Assembly (NCBI GenBank): GCA_028279065.1
Contig: JANQSY010000130.1
Coordinates: 1-37,389 of the forward strand
Length of the DNA: 37,389 nt
Reading direction: 5' to 3'
Source of the DNA: Cytophagales bacterium
Lineage (GTDB): Bacteria; Bacteroidota; Bacteroidia; Cytophagales; CCMP332
The notes below the pieces were generated by a model. The model made no database searches. It was given only the letters and a program-made list of their open reading frames with translations, and was not told the DNA's origin. This document shows, in pieces, positions 24,630-33,370 of this stretch (within the stretch, counting starts at the first letter, position 1; the number at the start of each line of letters is the position of its first letter). Position numbers and translations under genes: made by a program.

Positions 24630-26240
24630 CTAAAATCCTTCAAGAGATATGAATTGGGTGATCGACAAGAGGATCATCCCTGTAATGAGAAGGATAAGCT
24701 GTAACGGAAGGATGAATCTAAACCATTTGGGATAGGGTATTTTTGCCAATCCAATAGCTCCTATCAGAACCCCTGAAGTTGGCGTGATCATGTTTGTAAA
24801 CCCATCCCCAAATTGATATGCAAGGACTGCTGCCTGCCTTGAAATTCCAATGAGATCAGAAAGGGGAGCCATGATCGGCATGGTCAACGCAGCCTGGCCT
24901 GAACCGGATGGGATGAACACATTCAGGAAGGTCTGAAAGATGAACATGGAATTGATAGCAAACACGCTCGAGGTATCGTTCAGGACATTTGCGATGGAAA
25001 GGAGTATGGTGTCAATCACATGGCCATTTTCAAGGACCTCCACGATCCCTCCTGCAAAACCTACTACCAGGGCACCTGTGGCAATATCGGAGATCCCCTG
25101 AAAGAATTTCTTAACAAAATCATCTCCGCTGATCCCCCAAACAAGGCCAACCAGAACACCATAGGCAAAGAAAAGGGCAGCGATCTCCCTTATGTACCAT
25201 CCATAAGCCATTACCCCGGTTATTAAAAGGATAACAACCCAAGCAAGAAGGATTAGGATGAAGTATCTAAAGGAGGACCTTGCCAAAAAGACAACCCAAA
25301 TAGGGAAAAACAGGGCTGAAAGCCAGAAAAAGGGCATCGAAAAGGATGCCTCGCTAACCTTGAAAGTGGTATTTCCAACCAACAAGGCTAAAACTGCGAA
25401 TGTCGCTGTTATCAAAAGGGTTAAAACCAAAACCCTGAAGTCCCATGAAGCCCAACCACTCCTACCCTTTCCGGAATCTTGCTCAATACTTTCAATTCCG
25501 TCCACTTCCTTTCCTTGGATCGAGTTCGAGTTTTCCACTTCCGCTTCTGTTGATCTTATCCTTCGAGCATACCAAAGCACATAGCCTATTCCAATAATGT
25601 TGATCACAACAAAGCACAATAACCTGTACCCGATCCCAGAAAAAGGCTGGATCTGGGCTATTCCTTGAGCTATCCCTATTGTAAAAGGGTTAAGAAGAGC
25701 CCCAGCGAAACCCAGGGCAGCGGCCAGAAAACACATTGAAACTCCAACAATACGATCAAACCCCATTTTTTGAGCCAAGGGAACAAAAACCAATACAAAC
25801 GGAATGGTTTCCTCGCTCATGCCATAGATGGCCCCAAAGGTTGAAAAAACCAACATTACGAGGATAATAATGAGGTATTCTACCGTGACCAGTCTGAATA
25901 ATGCCAATCGGTCCCAGCGAGCAATTCTGTTTGTAAGATCGGAAATACCCAATTCGATGGCCCTGGACTCCTGAACTACAAAAAACACTCCCCCAACGAT
26001 GAAAATGAAGGCAATGATCTCGGCTTGCCTCACAAAACCGTCAAAGAAAGCCGAAAAGATCTCCCAGGTTTGAGGAGCGGAATCAACCGAGTGATAGGAA
26101 TCAGGCACCAGAACCTGCCTTGGAACACCATTGACCTCAATTGATTCCCGTTCAAATTCCCCAGCCCCGATCAACCAGGTAGCGATCCCAGCCAGGATAA
26201 CTATCCAAAAAAGAAGAATAAATGTATTGGGGACCCTCAT
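24630..26240 (-). CDS. YfcC-family (DcuC-like) inner-membrane carrier
   Basis: This 536-residue polytopic protein has about twelve hydrophobic helices and no signal peptide. Family features include the N-terminal RVPNTFILLFWIVILAGIAT, the re-entrant segment GMSEETIPFVLVFVPLAQ, GFAGALLNPFTIGIAQGIAQ, and near the C-terminus FIPSGSGQAALTMPIMAPLSD followed by GFTNMITPTSGVLIGAIGLA. These mark the C4-dicarboxylate / basic amino-acid carrier group (YfcC, DcuC, ArcD-like). The transported substrate cannot be inferred. A polar loop (about 230-265) separates the halves. It is the last gene of the ispG run, starting at ATG 26240, 21 bases after the TerB-like gene. Confidence 0.85.
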   Translation of the reverse strand: MRVPNTFILLFWIVILAGIATWLIGAGEFERESIEVNGVPRQVLVPDSYHSVDSAPQTWEIFSAFFDGFVRQAEIIAFIFIVGGVFFVVQESRAIELGISDLTNRIARWDRLALFRLVTVEYLIIILVMLVFSTFGAIYGMSEETIPFVLVFVPLAQKMGFDRIVGVSMCFLAAALGFAGALLNPFTIGIAQGIAQIQPFSGIGYRLLCFVVINIIGIGYVLWYARRIRSTEAEVENSNSIQGKEVDGIESIEQDSGKGRSGWASWDFRVLVLTLLITATFAVLALLVGNTTFKVSEASFSMPFFWLSALFFPIWVVFLARSSFRYFILILLAWVVILLITGVMAYGWYIREIAALFFAYGVLVGLVWGISGDDFVKKFFQGISDIATGALVVGFAGGIVEVLENGHVIDTILLSIANVLNDTSSVFAINSMFIFQTFLNVFIPSGSGQAALTMPIMAPLSDLIGISRQAAVLAYQFGDGFTNMITPTSGVLIGAIGLAKIPYPKWFRFILPLQLILLITGMILLSITQFISLEGF

Positions 26241-26261
26241 AGGGTGGTATAATCCCCGGGC

Positions 26262-26726
26262 TTAATTTTCCGGCCTCCGGATCATTCTAAGCCCTACAAA
26301 GCGGTTTTCCTCAGCGCTGATCGTAAAATATCCAAGTACTCCACCTGATGCCTGTGCTACGTTTTTTGCAAAATCCAACAAGCTGGCATAGAACTGCTGC
26401 GCAAACCTTTTGTCAAGCTTTGGGAAGATGAAATTGATCCTTCTGAGCTTCTCCTCGATAAGTGGATTTCTTTCCTCAGCAGTTTCAGGTAGCTCCATTA
26501 CGAGGTCCAAAAACTGTTTTTCAAATACCTTGAAAACCTCCTGATAATATTGCCTCAACACTTTCCTTGATCGATAGGTCTTGAGTTCAGCCAGGGAAAG
26601 GGCTTTCTTGACTTCATGCTTATCGATCTTGTTATCAGCACCCGCAATAAGTACAGTTACCAAGGCAGGAGCCTCGTACATGATGGCTTTTTCGGTATCG
26701 TTCAGATTTTCAAATTCCTGGATCAT
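26262..26726 (-). CDS. TerB-like helical protein
   Basis: This 154-residue soluble protein has a helical N-terminal part with ALVTVLIAGADNKIDKHEV, which resembles the TerB/DjlA acidic (metal-binding) loop pattern (ADGxxDxxE) but with Asn for Gly. It also has long amphipathic helices and a hydrophobic patch near the C-terminus (ASGGVLGYFTIS). There is no signal peptide. The link to TerB is weak. It is co-directional with the flanking TPR and YfcC genes at short spacing. Its function is unknown; a second, clearer TerB-like domain is fused to the ABC transporter at 19528-22581. Confidence 0.6.
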   Translation of the reverse strand: MIQEFENLNDTEKAIMYEAPALVTVLIAGADNKIDKHEVKKALSLAELKTYRSRKVLRQYYQEVFKVFEKQFLDLVMELPETAEERNPLIEEKLRRINFIFPKLDKRFAQQFYASLLDFAKNVAQASGGVLGYFTISAEENRFVGLRMIRRPEN

Positions 26727-26753
26727 CCCTTTAATTCAAATGGTAATGTGACT

Positions 26754-27695
26754 TCAATTATTTCCACAATTATAAAGAAAGAATAAAGACGAATCAGAAG
26801 AAAATTCACCCAAAAAAGCATTATTGATATCATCGCAAGCCCCGGCTGAATCCTGGAAATATATCTTGACGGGTGCTCGGTAATAATAGGCCTCTCCCTG
26901 ATCGGGATCCAGATGGATCGATTCATTTAAACCGATCAATGCCATAAGGGTATCTCCCTTCCCAAGGTGGTTTTTCGCCTTCAGCAAATGGTATCTTGAA
27001 GGATCTTCCAAGGAGTTTTGATTGACCTCTGAAAGCGCGATCAGAGAGCTATCAAAATTGCCGGAACCATAGTGGATCTCACCGAGGGAAAGTCCACAGG
27101 GACCATAACTTTTATCCATTTTCCACCCAGAATTAAATGCTCTTTTCGCCGAAGCGGTATCAGAACTCTTAAGCGATATCATCCCCCGGTAATACTGCAT
27201 TTCTGGCCCTCTAAATCCTTGATTTTCAAGTATATCTAATGTTTTTGCGCATTCATTCCATTTATTCATTTTTCCATTCGATCGAAGGATACCTCGCTGT
27301 GACTTGATCGATCCCCCATCCAATGAGGCGGTTAGGGAATAATACTTTAAGGCACTATCCCACTGGTATGTTTTCTGATAGGCCTCTGCTAGAAAATACA
27401 CGACTTCGGGATCCTCGGGTTCAAGGTTTTTCGCCTGATTAAAATCCCCCAGAGCAATGGAGTCCTTATCCAAATTCTGATAACAAACTCCTCGCATCAG
27501 ATAGGCTTTTGAATGCACTGAGTCCAAAATTAAAACCGAATCCAACCTGGGAATGGCCTGCTCATAGAACTCCTGCTCCATTAGAACAACAGCATCGAAA
27601 AAGATCTTTTCCTTGCTTCCCTTGGGACTAAAAATCATGAACGAGAACAGGAAGGTCCCAAGGACCAATACCAATGAGCTGCTAATCGATTTCAT
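26754..27695 (-). CDS. Exported tetratricopeptide-repeat protein
   Basis: ATG 27695 gives a hydrophobic N-terminal segment (SSSLVLVLGTFLFSFMIF), a signal peptide or anchor. The rest is TPR: consensus units are visible at SKAYLMRGVCYQNLDKDSIA and EVVYFLAEAYQKTYQWDSAL, with further units to residue about 290. A GTG at 27707 overlapping the upstream stop is also open, but the ATG 5 bases after that stop is better placed. TPR domains scaffold protein complexes; no catalytic motif is present. Context with a lipoprotein upstream suggests an envelope role (inference). Confidence 0.78.
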   Translation of the reverse strand: MKSISSSLVLVLGTFLFSFMIFSPKGSKEKIFFDAVVLMEQEFYEQAIPRLDSVLILDSVHSKAYLMRGVCYQNLDKDSIALGDFNQAKNLEPEDPEVVYFLAEAYQKTYQWDSALKYYSLTASLDGGSIKSQRGILRSNGKMNKWNECAKTLDILENQGFRGPEMQYYRGMISLKSSDTASAKRAFNSGWKMDKSYGPCGLSLGEIHYGSGNFDSSLIALSEVNQNSLEDPSRYHLLKAKNHLGKGDTLMALIGLNESIHLDPDQGEAYYYRAPVKIYFQDSAGACDDINNAFLGEFSSDSSLFFLYNCGNN

Positions 27696-27700
27696 TTGGA

Positions 27701-28258
27701 TCACCAATCGTCATCATCATCGAGGAAAATATCATCTTCATCGGACCACTCATCCTCCTCTTCTGGATCCTCCTCAGCCTTGGGTTTGACCTTTTTCTTC
27801 TTTTTCTTTTTTCCGTCCGGATTTTCCTTCATCCATTCTTCGTCCAGAGCCCTTCTTGCTTCTGCTTGGACCAGAAGCTCCCCAAACTTCCGGTTGTATA
27901 CCAGCATATCGCGGTTATAACCAGGCTGGTCCATAAGCTTACCAGTGGAATCGATCAGGGTAGAGTCGATCAGTGGAAGGATCATCTCCATTGAAACGTA
28001 GTCATGAAGTTTCATCTTTTTCTTCCTGCTTACTTCAACGACAATGCCATATTTGTTCTTTTCCATGAATTTTCTCAGGTCGGATTTGATCTCCGGAAAT
28101 GAGTCACCTTCGAAGTTTGAAAAGAAGTCCCTCTGATCTTCCTCGCCAAGAATGAAAGCACTATGATAGGCCGGACATACCAATTTCTGCCTGCATGAGA
28201 AGAGGCAGGAAAACAGAAAGAAGCATAGAAATAAGTAGAACGGAAGGTGCTTGTTCAA
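27701..28258 (-). CDS. Lipoprotein with basic and acidic low-complexity tail
   Basis: A signal sequence is followed by two overlapping lipobox candidates (FLFSC at about residue 18 and CLFSC at 22). The start of the mature part, RQKLVCPAYHSAFILGEED, contains a CPAYxSAFI pattern that I recall from other Bacteroidota lipoproteins. The C-terminus has seven consecutive lysines (about residue 150) followed by a strongly acidic end closing in DDDDDW. The start is TTG 28258, as no ATG precedes the signal. The charged tail may bind cations or another protein; function is not recognised. It lies between nudix and TPR genes of the ispG run. Confidence 0.7.
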   Translation of the reverse strand: MNKHLPFYLFLCFFLFSCLFSCRQKLVCPAYHSAFILGEEDQRDFFSNFEGDSFPEIKSDLRKFMEKNKYGIVVEVSRKKKMKLHDYVSMEMILPLIDSTLIDSTGKLMDQPGYNRDMLVYNRKFGELLVQAEARRALDEEWMKENPDGKKKKKKKVKPKAEEDPEEEDEWSDEDDIFLDDDDDW

Positions 28259-28294
28259 ACCAAAAACAGCTCTGACATCAAATATACTAGGATT

Positions 28295-28954
28295 TTAGGC
28301 AGTTTCTGCTCTGATCTCGTCAAGGATGAGGAGCAATTCACTAAAGATCATTGCACTTGCTCCCCATAATTTATGTTCCATCAAAGGGAAAAATGGGGTT
28401 TCGATCTTAAATCCTCTATTGGTAATGATCTTCCCCTTATCTCTGTTCTTACCATTCAGGTAATCAAAAACGGGGATTTCGACTACCCTTTCGACTTCCC
28501 GACCATCGGGAACATAATCGAATGAAGATCTTTCCGAATAAGCGATATAGGGCTTCACTTTATAGTTACTGACCGCTATGAATAATTCGGAGAGGCTCCC
28601 CAACAATTTTGAATCGCTTGCATCAATACCGATCTCCTCCTTGGTTTCTCGCAATGCCGTTTCCCAAAGGTCATTATCAATATCCTCCTTTCTTCCACCT
28701 GGAAATGAGATCTGGCCACCATGAACACCGCCATAATTACTTCTTAAAATCGATGGAATGGTCAATTGTCCTCCCTTATTGAACAGCAATATCAAAACTG
28801 ATGATATTCTAGGCTCTTCCTTGAATTTAAAGGTCCTGTCGATGTCTTCCCGGCGTTTCGGTGCCATTATTAGCTGGCCCTGAAGACCTGGCAATTCCTC
28901 TGAAAGCCTTTTCTCCAAGCCATCAAGCAGTAAGGGGATATCCAAATTTTCCAA
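28295..28954 (-). CDS. Nudix hydrolase, CoA pyrophosphatase type
   Basis: The Nudix box is visible as GGRKED followed by TALRETKEEIGI (about residues 86-110), with the REtxEE core that binds Mg2+. The preceding GGVHGGQISFPGG is the NuCoA motif that marks enzymes cleaving coenzyme A derivatives to phosphopantetheine and 3',5'-ADP. At 219 residues it fits the NudL/YeaB group. The protein is soluble and cytoplasmic. The start is TTG 28954, 4 bases after the stop of the small membrane-protein gene. It would act in housecleaning of oxidised or excess CoA. Confidence 0.88.
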   Translation of the reverse strand: MENLDIPLLLDGLEKRLSEELPGLQGQLIMAPKRREDIDRTFKFKEEPRISSVLILLFNKGGQLTIPSILRSNYGGVHGGQISFPGGRKEDIDNDLWETALRETKEEIGIDASDSKLLGSLSELFIAVSNYKVKPYIAYSERSSFDYVPDGREVERVVEIPVFDYLNGKNRDKGKIITNRGFKIETPFFPLMEHKLWGASAMIFSELLLILDEIRAETA

Positions 28955-28958
28955 GGAG

Positions 28959-29132
28959 CTAGAAAAACTTCTTGATCAGGAAAAATACTATAGCTGCAAG
29001 AAAAACAAGGATGGCAAGCCTGTTGATCCCATGCATAAGCTTTAGATTAAAATTCCGCGGCCTTTCGGGATCGTTTTTTCGAAAAAAGTATCCAAAAACC
29101 TCGCCTACGCTAAAAAATTCTTTAAAATTCAT
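28959..29132 (-). CDS. Small single-span membrane protein (DUF6728-like)
   Basis: This 57-residue gene begins with an ATG overlapping the last 11 bases of ispG and ends in TAG. The N-terminal half reads NFKEFFSVGEVFGYFF, with an RKNDPERPRNFNLK segment, and the C-terminus is one hydrophobic helix (LAILVFLAAIVFFLIKKFF). This pattern matches a short Bacteroidota membrane-protein family that I believe is DUF6728, though I cannot verify the number. Tight overlap on both sides supports that it is real. The helix at the end with flanking lysines suggests a cytoplasmic C-terminus. Its role is unknown. Confidence 0.75.
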   Translation of the reverse strand: MNFKEFFSVGEVFGYFFRKNDPERPRNFNLKLMHGINRLAILVFLAAIVFFLIKKFF

Positions 29133-31086
29133 TCTCTTCTACCATTTTGGGTTCCACCCATAAGCCATCCTCACGGATCAGGTCTATCAGTTCCGACACT
29201 GCATTTTCCGAGGGGACCGCTCTTTTTACTACCTCTTTACCTCTATACAGAGTGATCTTTCCTTTTCCAGACCCCACATAACCGTAATCCGCATCGGCCA
29301 TTTCACCGGGGCCATTTACTATACATCCCATGATCGCGATCTTAACTCCTTTTAGGTGGTCTGTTCTTTCCCTGACCAGTGCAGTGGTTTCCTGAAGATC
29401 AAAAAGGGTGCGACCGCAGGATGGGCAAGAAATGTACTCGGTCTTGGAGATTCGAACCCTGCTGGCCTGCAAGATCCCGAAAGAGGCCCTGTTGATAATC
29501 CCCGGATCCAAAGACTCCTCTCCGGTAAGCCAGATCCCATCACCAAATCCATCGATGAAAGCTCCACCTGAATCAATACTGGAGTCAACCAACCAATTTT
29601 CGGGATCAACATCACTCGAATTGACCTTGATAATGACTGGGTTGTCGATTTGATTCTCCTTCAATTGTTGGAAAAAAGCCCTGGCATGCCTGTACCCTTC
29701 CCCAGGTCCCAGATCCAAAACCAGATCAGTATTTGATGGTATTTTTTCTGAAGCAAGGCGATGAACATCCCCAATCTGAACCTTTACAAACACCTCATGG
29801 TCTTTCAGATCTATTTCCATGTTATCGAGTTCATCCAGTCCGGCAAAAGGAATGGAGTCTGCTCGTTTCTCTGAAGGCAGCTCAGTCCAGGTTGAAAGGT
29901 CATAAACCGGCCGTACATACCCGGGAAGTTCAAAATCTATCAAGTTTGCTCCCAAATAGATCAGGTCAGAGCCAAATTCGGAAAGCTTCCATTTATCCAA
30001 TCCGGGGAAATAACGATGCCCGAAGGGTGCAAGATCCTCCGGATTGACCCTTCCCACTTTTCCCAGGTCTGCTACCACAACAGTCACATGCTTGTCTCCG
30101 AGCTCTTTATGCTTTTGGGACTGCCGCTTGTTGAATTCAAATGCTGAGTAGAGACTTGTGTCAAAAGTTGGGGCATCGATCCGGGCCCTATCATATCTTT
30201 CAACCAAGGCCTTTGCGACAGGAATTTCAAACTCTGGTTCTTCGGTTAGAGATACCCTGACGGTGTCTCCGATTCCGTCTTCCAACAACATCCCAATACC
30301 AATAGCCGATTTGATCCTGCCATCTTCCCCTTCTCCCGCTTCGGTGACGCCAAGGTGCATTGGATATGGCCTTAATCCCTCACTATCAAGCCTTTCCACC
30401 AGCAATCGGTAAGCATGCACCATGACCTGAGGATTGCTTGCCTTCATTGAAAGGACTATTTCATAGAACTGGTTTGCCTCGCAAATCCGGATAAACTCAA
30501 GAGCGGATTCCACCATTCCCAAGGGAGTGTCTCCATAGCGACTCATTATACGGTCGCTTAAGGATCCATGATTGGTACCGATCCTCATGGCGGTCCCATT
30601 TTCCTTACAGATCTCTACCAGAGGGGTGAACTTATCCTCTATCCGTTTTAACTCGTCCTGGTAGGTCTGGTCGGTATATTCTATAACCTCAAATTTCTTT
30701 TTGTCTGCATAGTTGCCAGGATTAACCCTGACCTTCTCTACCAACTTGGCGGCAAGCTCTGCGGCATTTGGTGTGAAGTGAATATCTGCGATCAATGGGG
30801 TATTGTAGCCCTGCTTAACAAGTTCATTTTTGATGTTTTCAAGATTTGCTGCATCCTTGATGCTCGGGGCGGTCAGCCTTACATAATCGGCACCTGCATC
30901 GATGATCCTTTTGGTCTGCTCCACCGATGCAATGGTATCCATGGTATCAACTGTAGTCATCGACTGAACCCTTATTGGGTATTCCCCTCCAAGAGGAACA
31001 GACCCGATATTGACCACGGCGGAAGCCCTTCGCTTAAACTTTCCTATTGATTCTGGAAACAAATTCAAAAATGTTTTAGACGGCAA
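29122..31086 (-). CDS. ispG: 4-hydroxy-3-methylbut-2-enyl diphosphate synthase
   Basis: This iron-sulfur enzyme of the MEP pathway reduces MEcPP to HMBPP for isoprenoid synthesis. The N-terminal TIM-barrel begins IGSVPLGGEYPIRVQSMTTV; the C-terminal domain holds the [4Fe-4S] ligands in CPSCGRTLF and GCIVNGPGE. The 654 residues reflect the long form with an extra middle domain (about 260-530), characteristic of Bacteroidota, Chlamydiae and plants. The start is TTG 31086, two bases after the SDR stop; a TTG at 31074 is an alternative. It is co-directional with the genes on both sides. Confidence 0.95.
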   Translation of the reverse strand: MPSKTFLNLFPESIGKFKRRASAVVNIGSVPLGGEYPIRVQSMTTVDTMDTIASVEQTKRIIDAGADYVRLTAPSIKDAANLENIKNELVKQGYNTPLIADIHFTPNAAELAAKLVEKVRVNPGNYADKKKFEVIEYTDQTYQDELKRIEDKFTPLVEICKENGTAMRIGTNHGSLSDRIMSRYGDTPLGMVESALEFIRICEANQFYEIVLSMKASNPQVMVHAYRLLVERLDSEGLRPYPMHLGVTEAGEGEDGRIKSAIGIGMLLEDGIGDTVRVSLTEEPEFEIPVAKALVERYDRARIDAPTFDTSLYSAFEFNKRQSQKHKELGDKHVTVVVADLGKVGRVNPEDLAPFGHRYFPGLDKWKLSEFGSDLIYLGANLIDFELPGYVRPVYDLSTWTELPSEKRADSIPFAGLDELDNMEIDLKDHEVFVKVQIGDVHRLASEKIPSNTDLVLDLGPGEGYRHARAFFQQLKENQIDNPVIIKVNSSDVDPENWLVDSSIDSGGAFIDGFGDGIWLTGEESLDPGIINRASFGILQASRVRISKTEYISCPSCGRTLFDLQETTALVRERTDHLKGVKIAIMGCIVNGPGEMADADYGYVGSGKGKITLYRGKEVVKRAVPSENAVSELIDLIREDGLWVEPKMVEENEF

Positions 31087-31088
31087 AA

Positions 31089-31793
31089 TTAAACATCTCC
31101 TTTCTGGGGACGGACCAATATCTCTTCAACATTTGTGGAAGGAGAAAGTTTATAAGAAGAAAAGACCATCTCCGAGATATCTTCTGGTTTGATGAATCTT
31201 TCTTCTTCTAATCCGCTCTTGCTCCAGCTATCGGTCCAGGTAGCACCGGGCAGTATTGCAGATACTTTGATCCCATAATCCATTAGCTCCACCCTTAATA
31301 GTTTACTAAAGGCCAGCAAAGCGAATTTGGAAATACAATAGGCGCCGCCATTTTCATACGGGATTATACTGGCCGTGGAACACATATTAAAGATATGCCC
31401 TCTCTTCTTTTCTATCATGCTGGGAATGATCTTCCTGCTAAGCCAATAGGCCCCGTAAACATTGGTCTTCATTAGTTTTTCAAGGGTTCCTTCAGGCTCT
31501 TCATGAATAGCTCCTGGAATAAAGATCCCAGCATTGTTGACCAAAACTTCCACAGGTTGGCCTTTTTCCAACACCCAATCCCCAAAGTCCTCTGCCTCAC
31601 TTTTCTCAGATAGATCAGCCCTAAAGAACTCAAGTCCCCCTCCTTTCCGTTCATCCAGCTCTTTGCTCATCGCAACGAAATTCTTTTCATCTCTGGAGCA
31701 TACCAATACTTGAAAACCCTCGGACAAGAACCTGAGGGCTATAGCCTTGCCTATTCCCCTGGTTCCTCCTGTAACAACAGCTAACTTTTTCAT
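31089..31793 (-). CDS. Short-chain dehydrogenase/reductase
   Basis: A classical Rossmann-fold SDR of 234 residues: TGGTRGIG (residues 8-15) binds the nucleotide, VNNAG (about 88) is the structural motif, the catalytic Ser lies in NMCSTASIIPY and the catalytic pair is Y-x3-K in YCISK (about 153-157). The Arg after the first glycine-rich stretch and CSRDE at the end of strand 2 suggest NADP(H) use. It resembles 3-ketoacyl-ACP reductase (FabG)-like enzymes, but the substrate cannot be assigned. ATG 31793 heads the minus-strand run; the 81-base gap upstream is shared with divergent mlaE. Confidence 0.87.
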   Translation of the reverse strand: MKKLAVVTGGTRGIGKAIALRFLSEGFQVLVCSRDEKNFVAMSKELDERKGGGLEFFRADLSEKSEAEDFGDWVLEKGQPVEVLVNNAGIFIPGAIHEEPEGTLEKLMKTNVYGAYWLSRKIIPSMIEKKRGHIFNMCSTASIIPYENGGAYCISKFALLAFSKLLRVELMDYGIKVSAILPGATWTDSWSKSGLEEERFIKPEDISEMVFSSYKLSPSTNVEEILVRPQKGDV

Positions 31794-31853
31794 TCCTGAT
31801 CAATAACTGGGTGAAATATAAAGATTGTTTAACTAGAGGATATTTCACATTTA

Positions 31854-31861
31854 TATTTTTG
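31854..31861 (+). promoter_or_regulatory. Promoter of mlaE-mlaF (-7 element)
   Basis: TATTTTTG fits TAnnTTTG exactly and lies 13 bases before the mlaE ATG. A TTTA at 31828-31831, 22 bases upstream, may be the -33 element. The resulting leader is only about 8 bases. On the other strand TATATTTC, near the SDR start, is a weaker candidate for the divergent operon. Confidence 0.55.
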
Positions 31862-31874
31862 TATCCATAGCGAT

Positions 31875-32606
31875 ATGAAGCTTCTAGGCAGGTATGTGAT
31901 ATTCCTGGGTCAAATGTTCACCCAGAGAGAGCCTTTCAAGGTATATGTTCGGCTGGTGATCGAAGAATGCTACAAGATAGGCGTGGGCTCTGTATTCATT
32001 TTTGTTCTGGTCTCAACCTTTATGGGCGCTGTAACCGCTGTTCAGACGGCATATAACCTCTTGAGTCCCTTTATTCCGGATTATGTGATCTCCCTTGTCA
32101 CAAGGGATATGGCCATACTTGAACTAGCACCCACCATTATGGCCATAGTCTTTGCGGGAAAGGTTGGCTCCAATTTGGCAAGTGAATTGGGAACCATGAG
32201 GATAACTGAGCAGATCGATGCAATAGAAGTGATGGGAATTAATTCCACTTCCTACCTTGTCCTTCCCAAGGTAATTGCCTCCTTGATAGTTTATCCCCTT
32301 CTGGTGATCCTGGCGGCCGGCCTGATGATCTATGGCGGATACATAGCAGGGATATTTACCGAGGTGATCACCAAAGAGGAATACATCTATGGGCTCAGGG
32401 CAGACTTCCTGGAGTTTAATGTCGCGTTCGCCTTGATCAAAGCATTCGTGTTTGCCTTTCTGGTCTCATCCATTTCATCATTTTGGGGTTTCTATACCCA
32501 GGGAGGGGCACTTGAGGTAGGGCAAGCCAGCACCAAGGCTGTTACAACAAGTTGCATAGCCATCCTAACTGCCGACTATCTTCTGGCTCAATTACTCCTT
32601 ACCTGA
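31875..32606 (+). CDS. mlaE: MlaE-type phospholipid ABC transporter permease
   Basis: This 243-residue inner-membrane permease belongs to the MlaE/YrbE family. Characteristic segments are FIFVLVSTFMGAVTAVQTAY, the cytoplasmic coupling loop LASELGTMRITEQIDAIEVMG and the final helices ending LLAQLLLT. The E-L-G-T-M-R-x-T-E-Q-I-D-A core is the family signature. With its ATPase MlaF it moves phospholipids between the inner membrane and a periplasmic MCE protein. The stop codon overlaps the mlaF start (TGATG). No MlaD-type MCE gene follows within the window. Confidence 0.92.
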   Translation: MKLLGRYVIFLGQMFTQREPFKVYVRLVIEECYKIGVGSVFIFVLVSTFMGAVTAVQTAYNLLSPFIPDYVISLVTRDMAILELAPTIMAIVFAGKVGSNLASELGTMRITEQIDAIEVMGINSTSYLVLPKVIASLIVYPLLVILAAGLMIYGGYIAGIFTEVITKEEYIYGLRADFLEFNVAFALIKAFVFAFLVSSISSFWGFYTQGGALEVGQASTKAVTTSCIAILTADYLLAQLLLT

Positions 32607-33361
32607 TGATCGAGTTTAAGAACATAAAGAAGCAGTTCAACGGGAAACAGATCCTCAAAGGCATTGATGGGACCTTTGAAAAGGGAAAAGTCAATCAGTT
32701 GATCGGAGCTTCCGGAACAGGCAAGAGCGTATTGCTCAAATGCATAGTCGGCCTGGTCACCCCAGATGAAGGCACCGTTGAGTTTGATGGAAGGGATTTT
32801 TATAACTCTGATAGAGAAACAAGGAAGGGCATCAGAAGGGAAATTGGAATGTTATTTCAGGGCTCCGCATTATTCGATTCCAAGACAGTGGAAGAAAACG
32901 TCAGATTCCCATTGGACCTCTTGACAAAGATGTCCCCGGAAGAAAAGCTGGAAAAGGTCAATTTCTGCCTGGAGAGGGTGGAATTGGAAAATTCCAACAA
33001 AAAAATGCCGAGTGAACTCAGCGGGGGTATGAAAAAAAGAGTCGGAATCGCCAGGGCAATCGTGATGAACTCCAAATACCTTTTTTGCGATGAACCAAAT
33101 TCCGGTCTGGACCCAATGACTTCCATCACAATCGACAATTTGATCAAGGAGATCACCGATGAATTCAATACAACTACCATAGTGGTCACCCATGATATGA
33201 ATTCAGTAGTTGAGATAGGTGAAAACATCATCTACCTGTTTGAAGGAGAAAAGAAATGGCAGGGAGATAAATCCAACATAATGCAGGCCGATTGCAAGGA
33301 GCTTGAGGATTTCATGATGAGCTCGAAGCTGGTCAGAGAGGCCAGGGCTCACTGGAAATAA
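32606..33361 (+). CDS. mlaF: MlaF-type phospholipid ABC transporter ATPase
   Basis: Walker A is GASGTGKS, the signature SGGMKKRVGIARAI, Walker B with YLFCDEPNSGLDP and the switch His in VVTHDMNSV. The Asn in DEPNSGLDP is usual in Bacteroidota MlaF proteins. The true start is ATG 32606, one base into the mlaE TGA; an upstream in-frame codon at 32552 would only add the end of mlaE in another frame. It is 251 residues, a standard single ATPase. It powers the mlaE permease; the gene is convergent with the kinase gene, with a 9-base gap. Confidence 0.93.
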   Translation: MIEFKNIKKQFNGKQILKGIDGTFEKGKVNQLIGASGTGKSVLLKCIVGLVTPDEGTVEFDGRDFYNSDRETRKGIRREIGMLFQGSALFDSKTVEENVRFPLDLLTKMSPEEKLEKVNFCLERVELENSNKKMPSELSGGMKKRVGIARAIVMNSKYLFCDEPNSGLDPMTSITIDNLIKEITDEFNTTTIVVTHDMNSVVEIGENIIYLFEGEKKWQGDKSNIMQADCKELEDFMMSSKLVREARAHWK

Positions 33362-33370
33362 ATCTCATGA

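Noticed and set aside
28972-29163. Open frame of 63 codons on the plus strand
   Set aside because: Antisense to the 57-aa membrane-protein gene, which fits the operon packing and a membrane-protein pattern.
29445-29475. T-loop-like sequence (GGTTCGAATC type) on the minus strand, as in a tRNA
   Set aside because: It lies inside ispG and codes for the RVRIS part of the conserved protein; no acceptor stem or anticodon arm fits around it.
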